A stretch of DNA of 64,000 nucleotides from Haemophilus_D parainfluenzae_AD (GCF_001679325.1 NZ_LZMX01000030.1); one strand, 5' to 3'. Counted from the stretch's first letter, positions 17,109 through 24,840 are shown. The notes: generated by a model not told the origin, from the letters alone. Translations and numbers: made by a program.

Positions 17109-18686
17109 TTACTTCACTTGATAACTAACTGTTTGGATACCTTTTAAATCATCACCAAAGATTGTTTTTAATTGCTCAGATAACGCATTCATATCCTTCA
17201 CTTTAAGAGGATTCAAAGCATCCCCAAAGTTGCTCTGAAGCTTATCAGATACACTATAATATGAAGCCATACACATCACACTTTCTTTACCTTTTTCATT
17301 TAAACTTAAAGTAAATGCATCAGAGCCTGGAATTTTCAGTGGATTATTTTTAGAGGTTATACCCTCTCCTTGGATAGGATTTGGATAAACCTGAGTAATG
17401 CTTTTCGATGCGTCTTGGTAGAAACACGCTAAATAAGTTGAATCTCTATCCACATTAACATCTAACTCTAATGCATCGCCTCGACGATAGGATGATTTAT
17501 TTAAGTTAATGCCTACATTAATTGGTGCATCTTTATCAGAATTTAGTACTGGATATCCTCCTCGAGGTTGCTCTTCTTTATCATCTGATGCTTCTACTCC
17601 TACTTTCTTAAAGTTACCATTTGCATCTGTTTTTACATAATTTTTCATTAAGCGTTCATAGCTTTCGAAATTAATAAAACCAGAAGGTGTCGCTTTATTA
17701 TCTTTTTGGAATGCCGATAATGCATCACGGAATTCTTTTGAACTCTTGCCATCTACTTTACCGCTGTAATAACCTAAGTTTTTCAAGCCAGTTTGGAAGA
17801 ATTTCACTTTGCTACTATCTCCCATTCCACCGTACCAATCTAACAATTCACGTTGGAATTCCGGATGAGCTTGGTCAAGCGATAAACATTGCCAATAAGG
17901 CACTTTAGTTAATTTACCCACTAACTCTATCGTACCTAAATCAACTAAGGTTCGCATTGAACCTCCCAGCCCTTGAGAAAGCGCTCGTTCTAAAGAAAAC
18001 TGAACACCTGTTTTCTTAATTTTTGCACCAGCATCGAGTCCAAAACCCTTACCAGCAGCAACAATTTCATTAGATGAATCAATACCTGGATAAAGCGTAC
18101 GAGTTAAAAAGTCACCCATGTGCAACTCCAACCCCAATGCGGTTGTCATCAAATCACCTGAAATACCAAGCTCACCATCTTCTGCATAAGAAAGTCCTAA
18201 GCTATTGGACTTACGTAATACATTCTGATCCACATAAGATACGGCCCCTGAAATATAAAGTTGAGGAGCTGGAATTTGCATACTTCCAGTTGGTAATAAA
18301 AGATTTGTTAACGTTTGTACTGTATCTTGTTTTAAAGGATCGATTTCAAAATCAGCGACTTTAAAAGCACCACTAGTTTTCGACATTTGTGACAACGCAG
18401 TCATAATCATTTCACTTGCTGCTACACCAGCTTTAGTTGATGGATCTTTAATAGTTTTTACCGCAATAACTGTTTCACCAATATTACTTTGACGTAGCAA
18501 ATCATCCATACAATTTAAACTATCACTGAAACTTGATATCGATCTAACTGGTTCTACTGCCGGGAGATTATGAGTTGTTGTCGAACCAATATATGGTCTA
18601 TCCTCCTTTAGATTTGTAGCAGACAAAGAACACCCAACTAGATTAGAAATCAAAACATAAGAAATAATAGTTCGAGAAAATTTCAT
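17109..18686 (-). CDS. CsgG/HfaB-like outer-membrane lipoprotein with peptidoglycan-binding and DUF4384-like domains
   Basis: Candidate secretion channel. A lipoprotein signal ends in LVGC (Cys19). Residues about 70-262 follow the CsgG fold pattern: ETVIAVKTIKD, LYISGAVSYVDQNV, a transmembrane-hairpin-like stretch, FLTRTLYPGIDSSNEIVAAG, and the closing helix ALSQGLGGSMRTLVDLGTIEL. Residues 291-348 resemble a PG_binding_1 domain (FFQTGLKNLGYYSGKVDG...FQKDN). Residues 385-475 resemble DUF4384 (YRRGDALELDVNVDRDSTYLACFYQ...ITQVYPNP). CsgG itself is 277 aa and forms the curli export pore; here two extra domains may tie the pore to the wall. It is flanked by small exported repeat proteins. The family assignment is by eye and needs a profile search. 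Confidence 0.78.
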   Translation of the reverse strand: MKFSRTIISYVLISNLVGCSLSATNLKEDRPYIGSTTTHNLPAVEPVRSISSFSDSLNCMDDLLRQSNIGETVIAVKTIKDPSTKAGVAASEMIMTALSQMSKTSGAFKVADFEIDPLKQDTVQTLTNLLLPTGSMQIPAPQLYISGAVSYVDQNVLRKSNSLGLSYAEDGELGISGDLMTTALGLELHMGDFLTRTLYPGIDSSNEIVAAGKGFGLDAGAKIKKTGVQFSLERALSQGLGGSMRTLVDLGTIELVGKLTKVPYWQCLSLDQAHPEFQRELLDWYGGMGDSSKVKFFQTGLKNLGYYSGKVDGKSSKEFRDALSAFQKDNKATPSGFINFESYERLMKNYVKTDANGNFKKVGVEASDDKEEQPRGGYPVLNSDKDAPINVGINLNKSSYRRGDALELDVNVDRDSTYLACFYQDASKSITQVYPNPIQGEGITSKNNPLKIPGSDAFTLSLNEKGKESVMCMASYYSVSDKLQSNFGDALNPLKVKDMNALSEQLKTIFGDDLKGIQTVSYQVK

Positions 18687-18709
18687 AAGATACCTTAAGT
18701 TATTATTAA

Positions 18710-19084
18710 TTATTTACAGACATTGATTACATCGCCTTTAACAACGACGACATTATTATTTTTATTTTTAGGACCATATCGACCAGAACTAGCACCTTTT
18801 TGAGCAGTAACATTTCCAACATTTGTAGAACAATTTTTAGAACGTCCTCCAAATGAACTGCCACTAGAAGTGTTGTTATACTGAGATACACTATTCTCAG
18901 CCTCATCTTCCATCTCTATTCCCATTCCAATTCTTGACCACTTTTGAGCCTGAACTTCATGAACTTTTGCTTTATCCAAAGGTCCTAAACCTTTTCTTGG
19001 TACAAGTTCACCATTTCCAGCAAAAGTATTCAGAGATAAAAAACATGAAGCCCCAAATAGTATCAACATGTAAAAAACTTTCAT
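18710..19084 (-). CDS. Small exported protein, Asn/Ser/Gly-rich, unknown function
   Basis: A signal peptide ends near TFA (residue 22). The mature part (about 100 aa) has a charged N-terminal half (KAKVHEVQAQKWSRIGMGIEMEDE) and a C-terminal half rich in Ser, Gly and Asn. Two cysteines (in KNCSTN and at the C-terminus in VINVCK) could form a disulfide. The ending NNNVVVVKGDVINVCK faintly resembles the repeat unit of the neighbouring proteins. GGGGA lies seven bases before the ATG. It is 23 bases upstream of the CsgG-like gene and 80 bases after the 98-aa repeat gene. It could be a minor fibre subunit, nucleator or chaperone; nothing identifies which. Confidence 0.75.
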   Translation of the reverse strand: MKVFYMLILFGASCFLSLNTFAGNGELVPRKGLGPLDKAKVHEVQAQKWSRIGMGIEMEDEAENSVSQYNNTSSGSSFGGRSKNCSTNVGNVTAQKGASSGRYGPKNKNNNVVVVKGDVINVCK

Positions 19085-19114
19085 GACTTCGTCCCCAACA
19101 GAATTTTAAAACAT

Positions 19115-19150
19115 ATAAAAAATTGGTTATTGGATAACCAATAACCAATT
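19115..19150 (-). terminator. Hairpin with T-run after the 98-aa repeat gene (attenuator or terminator)
   Basis: Perfect 13-bp stem AATTGGTTATTGG / CCAATAACCAATT with a 4-base loop, followed on the minus strand by TTTTTTATA. The stem is AT-rich, so termination may be partial, letting some transcripts reach the CsgG-like gene. Confidence 0.75.
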
Positions 19151-19164
19151 AATTTTATTTATGA

Positions 19165-19461
19165 CTATTCGCTGCTATTAGAACTTAGGTTTTGTATAGC
19201 CTTACTTCCACCAACCGCAGTATTAGCTACCGCACCTTGAATATTAGTGGTTTGTGTGTTATTACCACCGATAGTTACTTTACCATGGTTAGATGAAATA
19301 TTTTGAATCGCTTTACTACCACCCACAGCTGTATTAGCTACTGCACCTTGAATATTGGTAGTTTGTGTGTTGTTACCACCAATTTTAATTGCAGCATTAG
19401 TAGATAAAGCTAAACTTGCTGCAAAGATTGCTGCTGCACTAATCTTAACTAGATTTTTCAT
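19165..19461 (-). CDS. Small exported protein with two identical curlin-like repeats
   Basis: A signal peptide ends near TNA (residue 23). The 75-residue mature protein is almost entirely two copies, spaced 37 residues, of a unit reading GGNNTQTTNIQGAVANTAVG then GSKAIQN (blocks 27-54 and 64-91). The 28-residue blocks are identical in protein, but about 13 of their codons differ by synonymous changes. Gln, Asn and Gly at fixed spacing recall curlin repeats, which form an amyloid beta-helix. There are no cysteines and few charges. GAGGAAA precedes the ATG. It is likely a secreted fibre subunit; a hit to a known subunit family is not recognised. Confidence 0.8.
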   Translation of the reverse strand: MKNLVKISAAAIFAASLALSTNAAIKIGGNNTQTTNIQGAVANTAVGGSKAIQNISSNHGKVTIGGNNTQTTNIQGAVANTAVGGSKAIQNLSSNSSE

Positions 19462-19510
19462 TGTTTTTCCTCTTTTTTTAAAAGAAATTGAGCATTACTA
19501 TGCTTATTGA

Positions 19511-19541
19511 AATTAATGATTACTTAATACAATCATTAATT
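19511..19541 (-). other. Intergenic hairpin between the two repeat-protein genes
   Basis: Perfect 11-bp stem AATTAATGATT / AATCATTAATT with a 9-base loop, 13 bases past the stop of the 126-aa gene. It lacks a strong T-run on the minus strand. It could be a weak terminator or an mRNA-stabilising structure. Confidence 0.55.
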
Positions 19542-19553
19542 CTGAGCTAAAGA

Positions 19554-19934
19554 TTAATAATCTTTAACAACAGAACCGATATTCACTTCAGATTTACCAC
19601 CTGAAGAAGAATTGACAATTGAACCAACACTAACTGACTGATTATGACTTCCACCATCATTTACTGATGATCCAATATTAATGCTGGCTTTACCGCTGCC
19701 AGATGCTCTATTTACTAAAGAGCCATTCACAACAACATTTTGGGTATTATTGCCAACACTCTTACCTACGGTAGAACCAACATTAATCATTGCTTTACCG
19801 CTGCCAGAAGAAGAGTTATTTACAGCTCCACTAACAGTTACATTTTGAGTGCTCCCATAAACGAACGTTGATACAGAGCAAACTCCAAATGCAATAAGCA
19901 ATAATTGTTTAAAACAAAAAGTTTGTTTTTTCAT
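19554..19934 (-). CDS. Small exported protein with three curlin-like repeats
   Basis: Start taken at ATG 19934 (GAGG five bases upstream; MKKQTFCFKQ), giving 126 aa; an in-frame codon at 19955 would add seven residues with no benefit to the signal peptide. The signal ends near VYG (residue 27). Three units follow with Gln at 30, 65 and 99: QNVTVSGAVNNSSSGSGKAM, QNVVVNGSLVNRASGSGKAS and QSVSVGSIVNSSSGGKSEV, each ending in N(I/V)GS. The pattern is Q-x-V-x-V-x-G-x-(V/I)-x-N, related to the 98-aa protein and to the N-terminus of the pentapeptide protein. It is the first gene of the cluster. It may be a second, or minor, subunit. Confidence 0.8.
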   Translation of the reverse strand: MKKQTFCFKQLLLIAFGVCSVSTFVYGSTQNVTVSGAVNNSSSGSGKAMINVGSTVGKSVGNNTQNVVVNGSLVNRASGSGKASINIGSSVNDGGSHNQSVSVGSIVNSSSGGKSEVNIGSVVKDY

Positions 19935-20267
19935 TTTTACCTCAAGATTCCTCATGAGAAAATATTATTCAATCAAGGATTGAAAACTGAAATCGGTATA
20001 TTCCAGTCAGAGGGTAATCTATCACGGCAAAATAAACTCAGTCATTAGACCAGTTATTTTTGAACTATAATAAGCAATATATGCCGCATATTTTTTACGA
20101 AAAGTAAATAATGTATTTTTAATACAAATAAAACATTTAGTTAAACAAAAAACTCACAAATAAGCGTCCTTATTATCTAATAATTTCACATAAAATTTAA
20201 AAGATTTCGCCAATCAATAAAACAAAAACGATAGAATTAAAAAACAATAATGTTTATAAGATAACCA

Positions 20268-20283
20268 ACGCAAACGCTTGCAG
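20268..20283. promoter_or_regulatory. PurR-like operator half match
   Basis: ACGCAAACGCTTGCAG resembles the PurR box; it differs from the perfect palindrome upstream of purC at the centre (GCTT in place of GTTT). Position is about 140 bases upstream of prfC and 330 bases upstream of the repeat-protein cluster. It may be fortuitous. Confidence 0.35.
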
Positions 20284-20359
20284 AGGTTAAAAAATAAACA
20301 AACTTCAACATTATTTGTTAAGCTAATTGAGCATAAAATCAATATTTTCCCAATTTAAT

Positions 20360-20388
20360 TTGAGCTCAATCTGAAAATCAGCGACAAT
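20360..20388 (+). promoter_or_regulatory. Possible sigma-70 promoter of prfC
   Basis: TTGAGC, a 17-base spacer, then GACAAT, ending 33 bases before the prfC ATG. Each hexamer matches consensus at four of six positions. Confidence 0.35.
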
Positions 20389-20421
20389 ACACCATTATTT
20401 AAAACAGAAGAAACAAGACAA

Positions 20422-22005
20422 ATGAGTTATCCATTAGAAGAAGTGAATAAACGTCGCACATTTGCGATTATTTCCCACCCTGACGCGGGTAAAACCACCA
20501 TCACCGAAAAGGTATTGTTATACGGCAATGCCATTCAAAAGGCGGGATCTGTCAAAGGTAAAGGCTCAGCACAGCATGCAAAATCTGACTGGATGGAAAT
20601 GGAAAAACAACGTGGTATTTCCATTACGACTTCCGTGATGCAATTCCCTTACAATGAGTGCCTAGTGAATTTATTAGATACGCCAGGGCATGAGGACTTC
20701 TCAGAAGATACTTACCGCACTTTAACGGCTGTAGATAGCTGCTTAATGGTGATCGACTCAGCAAAAGGGGTTGAGGAACGTACCATTAAATTAATGGAAG
20801 TCACCCGTTTGCGCGATACACCAATTATCACTTTCATGAATAAACTTGACCGTGATATTCGTGATCCAATGGAATTATTAGATGAAGTGGAAAACGTATT
20901 GAAAATCCATTGTGCACCGATTACTTGGCCGATTGGTTGCGGTAAATTGTTTAAAGGGGTTTATCATTTATATAAAGATGAAACCTATCTTTATCAGAGT
21001 GGACAAGGCTCGACCATTCAAGAAGTACGAATCGTTAAAGGCTTAAATAGCCCTGAATTAGACGCTGCCGTAGGCGATGACTTAGCCCAACAACTGCGTG
21101 ATGAATTAGAGCTAGTAAAAGGTGCAAGTAATGAATTTGATTTGGATTTATTCTTAAGTGGTGAATTGACGCCAGTCTTTTTCGGTACTGCATTAGGTAA
21201 CTTCGGTGTCGATCATTTCTTAGATGGTTTAACCGAATGGGCTCCTGCACCGCAAGCTCGCCAAGCGGATACTCGTAAAGTCTCAGCAGAAGAAGAACAA
21301 TTTACTGGTTTCGTGTTTAAAATCCAAGCCAATATGGATCCCAAACACCGCGACCGCGTGGCTTTCCTACGCGTAGTTTCTGGCAAATATGAAAAAGGGA
21401 TGAAACTCAAACACGTACGTATTGGTAAAGATGTGGTTATTTCCGATGCACTCACCTTTATGGCTGGGGATCGTACCCATGCTGATGAAGCTTATGCTGG
21501 TGATATTATCGGTCTGCACAATCACGGTACAATTCAAATTGGCGATACCTTTACACAAGGTGAAGAGCTTAAATTTACCGGTATTCCAAACTTTGCACCT
21601 GAATTATTCCGTCGTATTCGTTTGAAAGATCCTCTCAAACAAAAACAATTGTTGAAAGGTTTAGTACAACTTTCTGAAGAAGGTGCTGTGCAGGTATTCC
21701 GCCCATTAAGTAATAATGATTTAATTGTTGGCGCGGTCGGTGTGTTACAGTTTGATGTGGTTGTTTCTCGTTTGAAATCAGAATATAACGTAGAAGCCAT
21801 TTACGAAACTGTCAACGTTGCAACGGCTCGTTGGGTTGAATGTGCAGATAACAAAAAATTTGAAGAGTTCAAACGTAAGAATGAGCAAAATCTAGCATTA
21901 GATGGTGGTGATAATCTTACTTATATCGCTCCGACTATGGTAAACCTGAATCTTGCACAAGAACGTTATCCTGATGTGACCTTCTTTAAAACAAGGGAAC
22001 ATTAA
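20422..22005 (+). CDS. prfC: Peptide chain release factor 3 (RF3)
   Basis: Translational GTPase that removes RF1/RF2 from the ribosome after peptide release. G1 SHPDAGKTT (about 18-26), the switch II region DTPGHEDFSEDTYRTL and G4 NKLDRD are present, with domain II and the RF3-specific C-terminal domain (LKSEYNVEAIYE, FKTREH end). Length (527 aa) matches E. coli RF3 (529 aa). It stands alone, between the exported-protein cluster (opposite strand) and the tRNA operon (opposite strand), and is followed by uptake-signal hairpins. Confidence 0.97.
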   Translation: MSYPLEEVNKRRTFAIISHPDAGKTTITEKVLLYGNAIQKAGSVKGKGSAQHAKSDWMEMEKQRGISITTSVMQFPYNECLVNLLDTPGHEDFSEDTYRTLTAVDSCLMVIDSAKGVEERTIKLMEVTRLRDTPIITFMNKLDRDIRDPMELLDEVENVLKIHCAPITWPIGCGKLFKGVYHLYKDETYLYQSGQGSTIQEVRIVKGLNSPELDAAVGDDLAQQLRDELELVKGASNEFDLDLFLSGELTPVFFGTALGNFGVDHFLDGLTEWAPAPQARQADTRKVSAEEEQFTGFVFKIQANMDPKHRDRVAFLRVVSGKYEKGMKLKHVRIGKDVVISDALTFMAGDRTHADEAYAGDIIGLHNHGTIQIGDTFTQGEELKFTGIPNFAPELFRRIRLKDPLKQKQLLKGLVQLSEEGAVQVFRPLSNNDLIVGAVGVLQFDVVVSRLKSEYNVEAIYETVNVATARWVECADNKKFEEFKRKNEQNLALDGGDNLTYIAPTMVNLNLAQERYPDVTFFKTREH

Positions 22006-22014
22006 TTGTAATAT

Positions 22015-22058
22015 AAAGTGCGGTCAAAATTTATAGTGAATTTGTACCGCACTTTTTT
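22015..22058. terminator. Paired uptake-signal terminator after prfC
   Basis: AAAGTGCGGT (22015-22024) and ACCGCACTTT (22046-22055) with a 21-base loop and a T-run to the right. It can also act on minus-strand transcripts from the tRNA operon. Confidence 0.85.
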
Positions 22059-22080
22059 ATAGATAAAAAAATGAAATACT

Positions 22081-22110
22081 AAGGTGCGGTTAAATTTAAT
22101 CGCATTTTTA
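22081..22110 (+). terminator. Degenerate second uptake-signal hairpin after prfC
   Basis: AAGGTGCGGTT and AATCGCATTTTTA form an imperfect stem followed by a T-run, a decayed copy of the terminator just upstream. Confidence 0.45.
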
Positions 22111-22141
22111 TATAAAAGAAATAGAGAAAAAGAAAATAAGA

Positions 22142-22216
22142 TGGCTGGGGTACTAGGATTCGAACCTAGGGATGCCGAGATCAAAACCCGGTGCCTTACC
22201 GCTTGGCGATACCCCA
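22142..22216 (-). tRNA. tRNA-Gln (anticodon TTG)
   Basis: 75 nt including encoded CCA. The minus strand begins TGGGGTATCGCCAAGC and has the anticodon loop TTTTGAT (anticodon TTG) and T loop GGTTCGAATCC. It is identical to the copy at 22264-22338 and is the last gene of a four-tRNA operon. Confidence 0.97.
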
Positions 22217-22263
22217 ACAGAAATTCTTTGATTGGAAATAAAGAAGATTTTATTTAGATAGTA

Positions 22264-22338
22264 TGGCTGGGGTACTAGGATTCGAACCTAGGGATGCCGA
22301 GATCAAAACCCGGTGCCTTACCGCTTGGCGATACCCCA
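22264..22338 (-). tRNA. tRNA-Gln (anticodon TTG), second identical copy
   Basis: Identical over all 75 nt to the downstream copy and separated from it by 47 bases of unrelated sequence. Third gene of the Met-Leu-Gln-Gln operon, an arrangement like the metT-leuW-glnU operon of E. coli. Confidence 0.97.
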
Positions 22339-22365
22339 ACTACTATTTGACTGCAAGCTGATAAA

Positions 22366-22450
22366 TGGTGCGGGACGAGGGACTTGAACCCACACACCTC
22401 TCGGCGCCAGAACCTAAATCTGGTGCGTCTACCAATTTCGCCAGTCCCGC
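22366..22450 (-). tRNA. tRNA-Leu (anticodon TAG)
   Basis: 85 nt class II tRNA with a long variable arm. The minus strand begins GCGGGACTGGCGAAATTGG; the anticodon arm CCAGATTTAGGTTCTGG gives anticodon TAG. CCA is encoded. Closely like E. coli leuW. Confidence 0.97.
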
Positions 22451-22455
22451 AAATT

Positions 22456-22532
22456 TGGTGGCTACAGCGAGATTCGAACTTGCGACCCCAACATTATGAG
22501 TGTTGTGCTCTAACCAACTGAGCTATGTAGCC
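22456..22532 (-). tRNA. tRNA-Met, elongator type (anticodon CAT)
   Basis: 77 nt with encoded CCA. The minus strand begins GGCTACATAGCTCAGTTGG and the anticodon loop is CTCATAA. The 5' G:C pair opening the acceptor stem marks it as elongator rather than initiator. First gene of the operon. Confidence 0.96.
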
Positions 22533-22567
22533 ATCATTTGCTTTACCTTATCGGCTTTGCGGGGCGT

Positions 22568-22596
22568 ATTATCCTGATTTGACCTATTCTCGTCAA
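22568..22596 (-). promoter_or_regulatory. Promoter of the Met-Leu-Gln-Gln tRNA operon
   Basis: On the minus strand TTGACG (22591-22596), a 17-base spacer, GATAAT (22568-22573), then a GC-rich discriminator ACGCCCCGC. The GC-rich start region is typical of stringently controlled stable-RNA promoters. Confidence 0.85.
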
Positions 22597-22655
22597 TCAT
22601 TTTTTTGCAAAAAACGGATTTTTTAATTTAGTTGATTATAAATAAAACGCTTTTG

Positions 22656-23399
22656 CTATTTTTTGTTCACATCAAGAACGGAGATCATTCCTACAAAATG
22701 CTTCCAATGCAAAGAGCTAAATTGTCCTGGAATGTACCAATTAGAAATGGTTCCATCAAGATATAAGGCATCCTGACAACCAATTTTAAGTAAACCTTGA
22801 CTCAAGGTATAAAGATTAGGCTCACCTTTTATCGTCATTAAGAAAAGTAATTCATTCTGCTTCGTTAAACACACTGCATTACGCTTATGATAGCTTTCTA
22901 GGCTAGCTCGAAATTGTGGATTCATTTTGCCACGAATAATCAACATCGGGCCTGATTGCAACGCAAAATCAGGCTTGAGTTTGCTTTTCTGATACGCGGC
23001 GGTTGTTAAAATGTAGGGCTTATTTCCTGCAATGGCGAATACCCCATTAGGCTGCACATGGAAATTACCTTTGCCTGATTTTGTATTTAACGCATTGAGC
23101 TCTTTTCCATGCTCAATCCATAATCCCGCTGGCGTATTATTCATGCTATAAATGCCTGCATTCATAATCATTTTCACGTTATAGCTAGGCTCTAAGGCAT
23201 TTTTGAGACGCGTTAAACTTTGATAATCTTTACCTTCAGCATCCTTCCAATGTAGCTGTACTTCTTCGGGCTTTGCTTGAAAAATTCCGTAAGTAATATT
23301 GCCATCATCAAAGGTTCGATATTCCGCTAGGGATGACACACTCATCAGTAACGATACGCTACCGAAAAGTGTGGTCAAAAATTTAATCGTTTTTTTCAT
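22656..23399 (-). CDS. Phosphodiester glycosidase (NAGPA/DUF2233) family protein, YigE-like
   Basis: Exported protein of the family that includes the mammalian uncovering enzyme and E. coli YigE; the substrate in bacteria is not established. A signal peptide ends near SLA (about residue 25). Family features are visible: MIMNAGIYSMNNTPAGLWIEHGKELNALN, PNGVFAI, ALQSGPMLIIRGKMNP, and a late QDALYLDGTISNWYIPG. Length 247 aa fits. Its start overlaps the hemA stop by 17 bases, so translation is probably coupled to hemA, although no functional link is known. Confidence 0.85.
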   Translation of the reverse strand: MKKTIKFLTTLFGSVSLLMSVSSLAEYRTFDDGNITYGIFQAKPEEVQLHWKDAEGKDYQSLTRLKNALEPSYNVKMIMNAGIYSMNNTPAGLWIEHGKELNALNTKSGKGNFHVQPNGVFAIAGNKPYILTTAAYQKSKLKPDFALQSGPMLIIRGKMNPQFRASLESYHKRNAVCLTKQNELLFLMTIKGEPNLYTLSQGLLKIGCQDALYLDGTISNWYIPGQFSSLHWKHFVGMISVLDVNKK

Positions 23400-24705
23400 T
23401 TAAAGGATGGGTTAAATGCAACGCATTTGAAAAGGCATGCAACCCTTCTGCATTACCCGATCGCATCATGGATTGCATGGTTTGGGTTGGTGCATGAATA
23501 AGTTTATTTGTTAATTTATAACTCAATTCTTGCAGAATTTTTTCAGCATTCTCACCTTGTTGAATTTGGTGTAACGCTTTTTCGAGTAATTCTTGGCGAG
23601 TATTCTCTGCCTCATCACGATAATGACGAATCAAATTGGAAAATTGATGAACCTTCAACCACTCAAAGAAATCCATGCATTCTTGTGTAATGATATCTTG
23701 CGCTTGCTCTGATGCTTGCTCACGTTGAGAAAGATTACGCTGGATAATATCTTGCAAATCATCCACGGTGTAATGATACACACTTTCTAATTCTGAAACG
23801 TTTTCATCAATATCACGAGGCACAGCGATATCAACCATTAAAGTCGGTCTAAATTGGCGTGCTTTCTCCGCAATTTCAGCCATTGCTTTGGTGATTAAAA
23901 CATTTGGACTGCTTGTTGAGCTAATAACAATATCAGCTTGATTTAGTGGTGTTTGCAACTCATCGAGAGAATATACTTCAATCGGCGTATTGGAGGCTAA
24001 AGTCTCTACCAGCCGTTCAGCACGAGATAAAGTGCGGTTAGCAATCATCAATTTTTTTACACCGTGGCGTAATAAATGACGGCTTACCAATTCAATAGTT
24101 TCCCCTGCCCCAACAAGCAAAATTTGTAGTTCATGTAAAGATTCAAAAATTTGACGTGCCAAGCTACAAGCTGCATAAGCCACCGACACAGCGCTTTCAC
24201 CAATATTGGTTTCAGTGCGCACACGTTTTGCTGTAGCAAAGGTTTTCTGGAACAAACGAGAAAGCGTGCTTGAAAGCGGAATATTCGCCGCTTGATAATA
24301 ATCTTCACTAATTTGGAAAGCTTGTTTCACCTGTCCTAAAATTTGTGGCTCGCCCAAAATTAATGAATCCAAACCACACGCCACGCGCATTAAATGATTC
24401 GCTGCTTGTTGATTTTGATGGGTGTAAATACTTTTATTTAATTCATCAACAGAAAGCTGATGAATATTAGCAAACCAATTTATACAGTTCGTTCGCCATT
24501 GCTTACACTCTTGGGGTGAAATTTGACGATGGTGAAGATAAATCTCTGTACGGTTACAAGTTGAAAGAATAACCGCACTTTCTGCCAAATCTTGTTGGTG
24601 AATTTGTTGTAAGGCAAGCTGCCGCTTTTCTTCAGAGAAAGCGACTTTCTCACGAACAGCGACAGAAGCCGTTTTATGATTAATGCCTAGAACAAGAAGG
24701 GTCAT
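23383..24705 (-). CDS. hemA: Glutamyl-tRNA reductase HemA
   Basis: First committed step of C5 heme biosynthesis: reduces glutamyl-tRNA to glutamate-1-semialdehyde with NADPH. N-terminal GINHKTASVAVREK and the catalytic cysteine in STCNRTEIY (Cys50) are intact, followed by the NADPH domain (ILLVGAGETIELVSRHL) and C-terminal dimerisation helices. Length is 440 aa versus 418 in E. coli. Its presence implies the cell can make its own tetrapyrroles, consistent with siroheme synthesis by CysG and unlike heme-requiring H. influenzae. The downstream glycosidase-family gene overlaps its 3' end. Confidence 0.97.
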   Translation of the reverse strand: MTLLVLGINHKTASVAVREKVAFSEEKRQLALQQIHQQDLAESAVILSTCNRTEIYLHHRQISPQECKQWRTNCINWFANIHQLSVDELNKSIYTHQNQQAANHLMRVACGLDSLILGEPQILGQVKQAFQISEDYYQAANIPLSSTLSRLFQKTFATAKRVRTETNIGESAVSVAYAACSLARQIFESLHELQILLVGAGETIELVSRHLLRHGVKKLMIANRTLSRAERLVETLASNTPIEVYSLDELQTPLNQADIVISSTSSPNVLITKAMAEIAEKARQFRPTLMVDIAVPRDIDENVSELESVYHYTVDDLQDIIQRNLSQREQASEQAQDIITQECMDFFEWLKVHQFSNLIRHYRDEAENTRQELLEKALHQIQQGENAEKILQELSYKLTNKLIHAPTQTMQSMMRSGNAEGLHAFSNALHLTHPLNEKND

Positions 24706-24840
24706 AAAAACCTAATAAAAACAACCGCACTTTTATGAATAGGCGGCTTAAGTAGAAAGTAAAAGTTTCGCTATTTTAATGAATTGTTGAGAATTGAGCA
24801 AATTTCAAGAGAAAAAACTCAAACAAATAACTAAAACGAG

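Larger units (their letters stand above)
19935..20421. other. 487-base noncoding region between the repeat-protein cluster and prfC
   Basis: Very AT-rich with no credible ORF. It must contain the promoter of the minus-strand cluster and that of prfC. A PurR-like site lies at 20268-20283 and a weak sigma-70 promoter for prfC at 20360-20388. No clear promoter could be assigned to the repeat-protein cluster. No RNA gene was recognised. Confidence 0.6.

Noticed and set aside
19165..19461. The internal repeats as a CRISPR-like or phase-variable tandem repeat
   Set aside because: There are only two units, they lie in a coding frame and differ at many synonymous sites; there are no short identical DNA repeats that could slip.
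22142..22338. Duplicate tRNA-Gln copies as a sign of an integrated element
   Set aside because: The pair belongs to a normal Met-Leu-Gln-Gln operon with one promoter; there is no integrase and no attachment-site fragment nearby.
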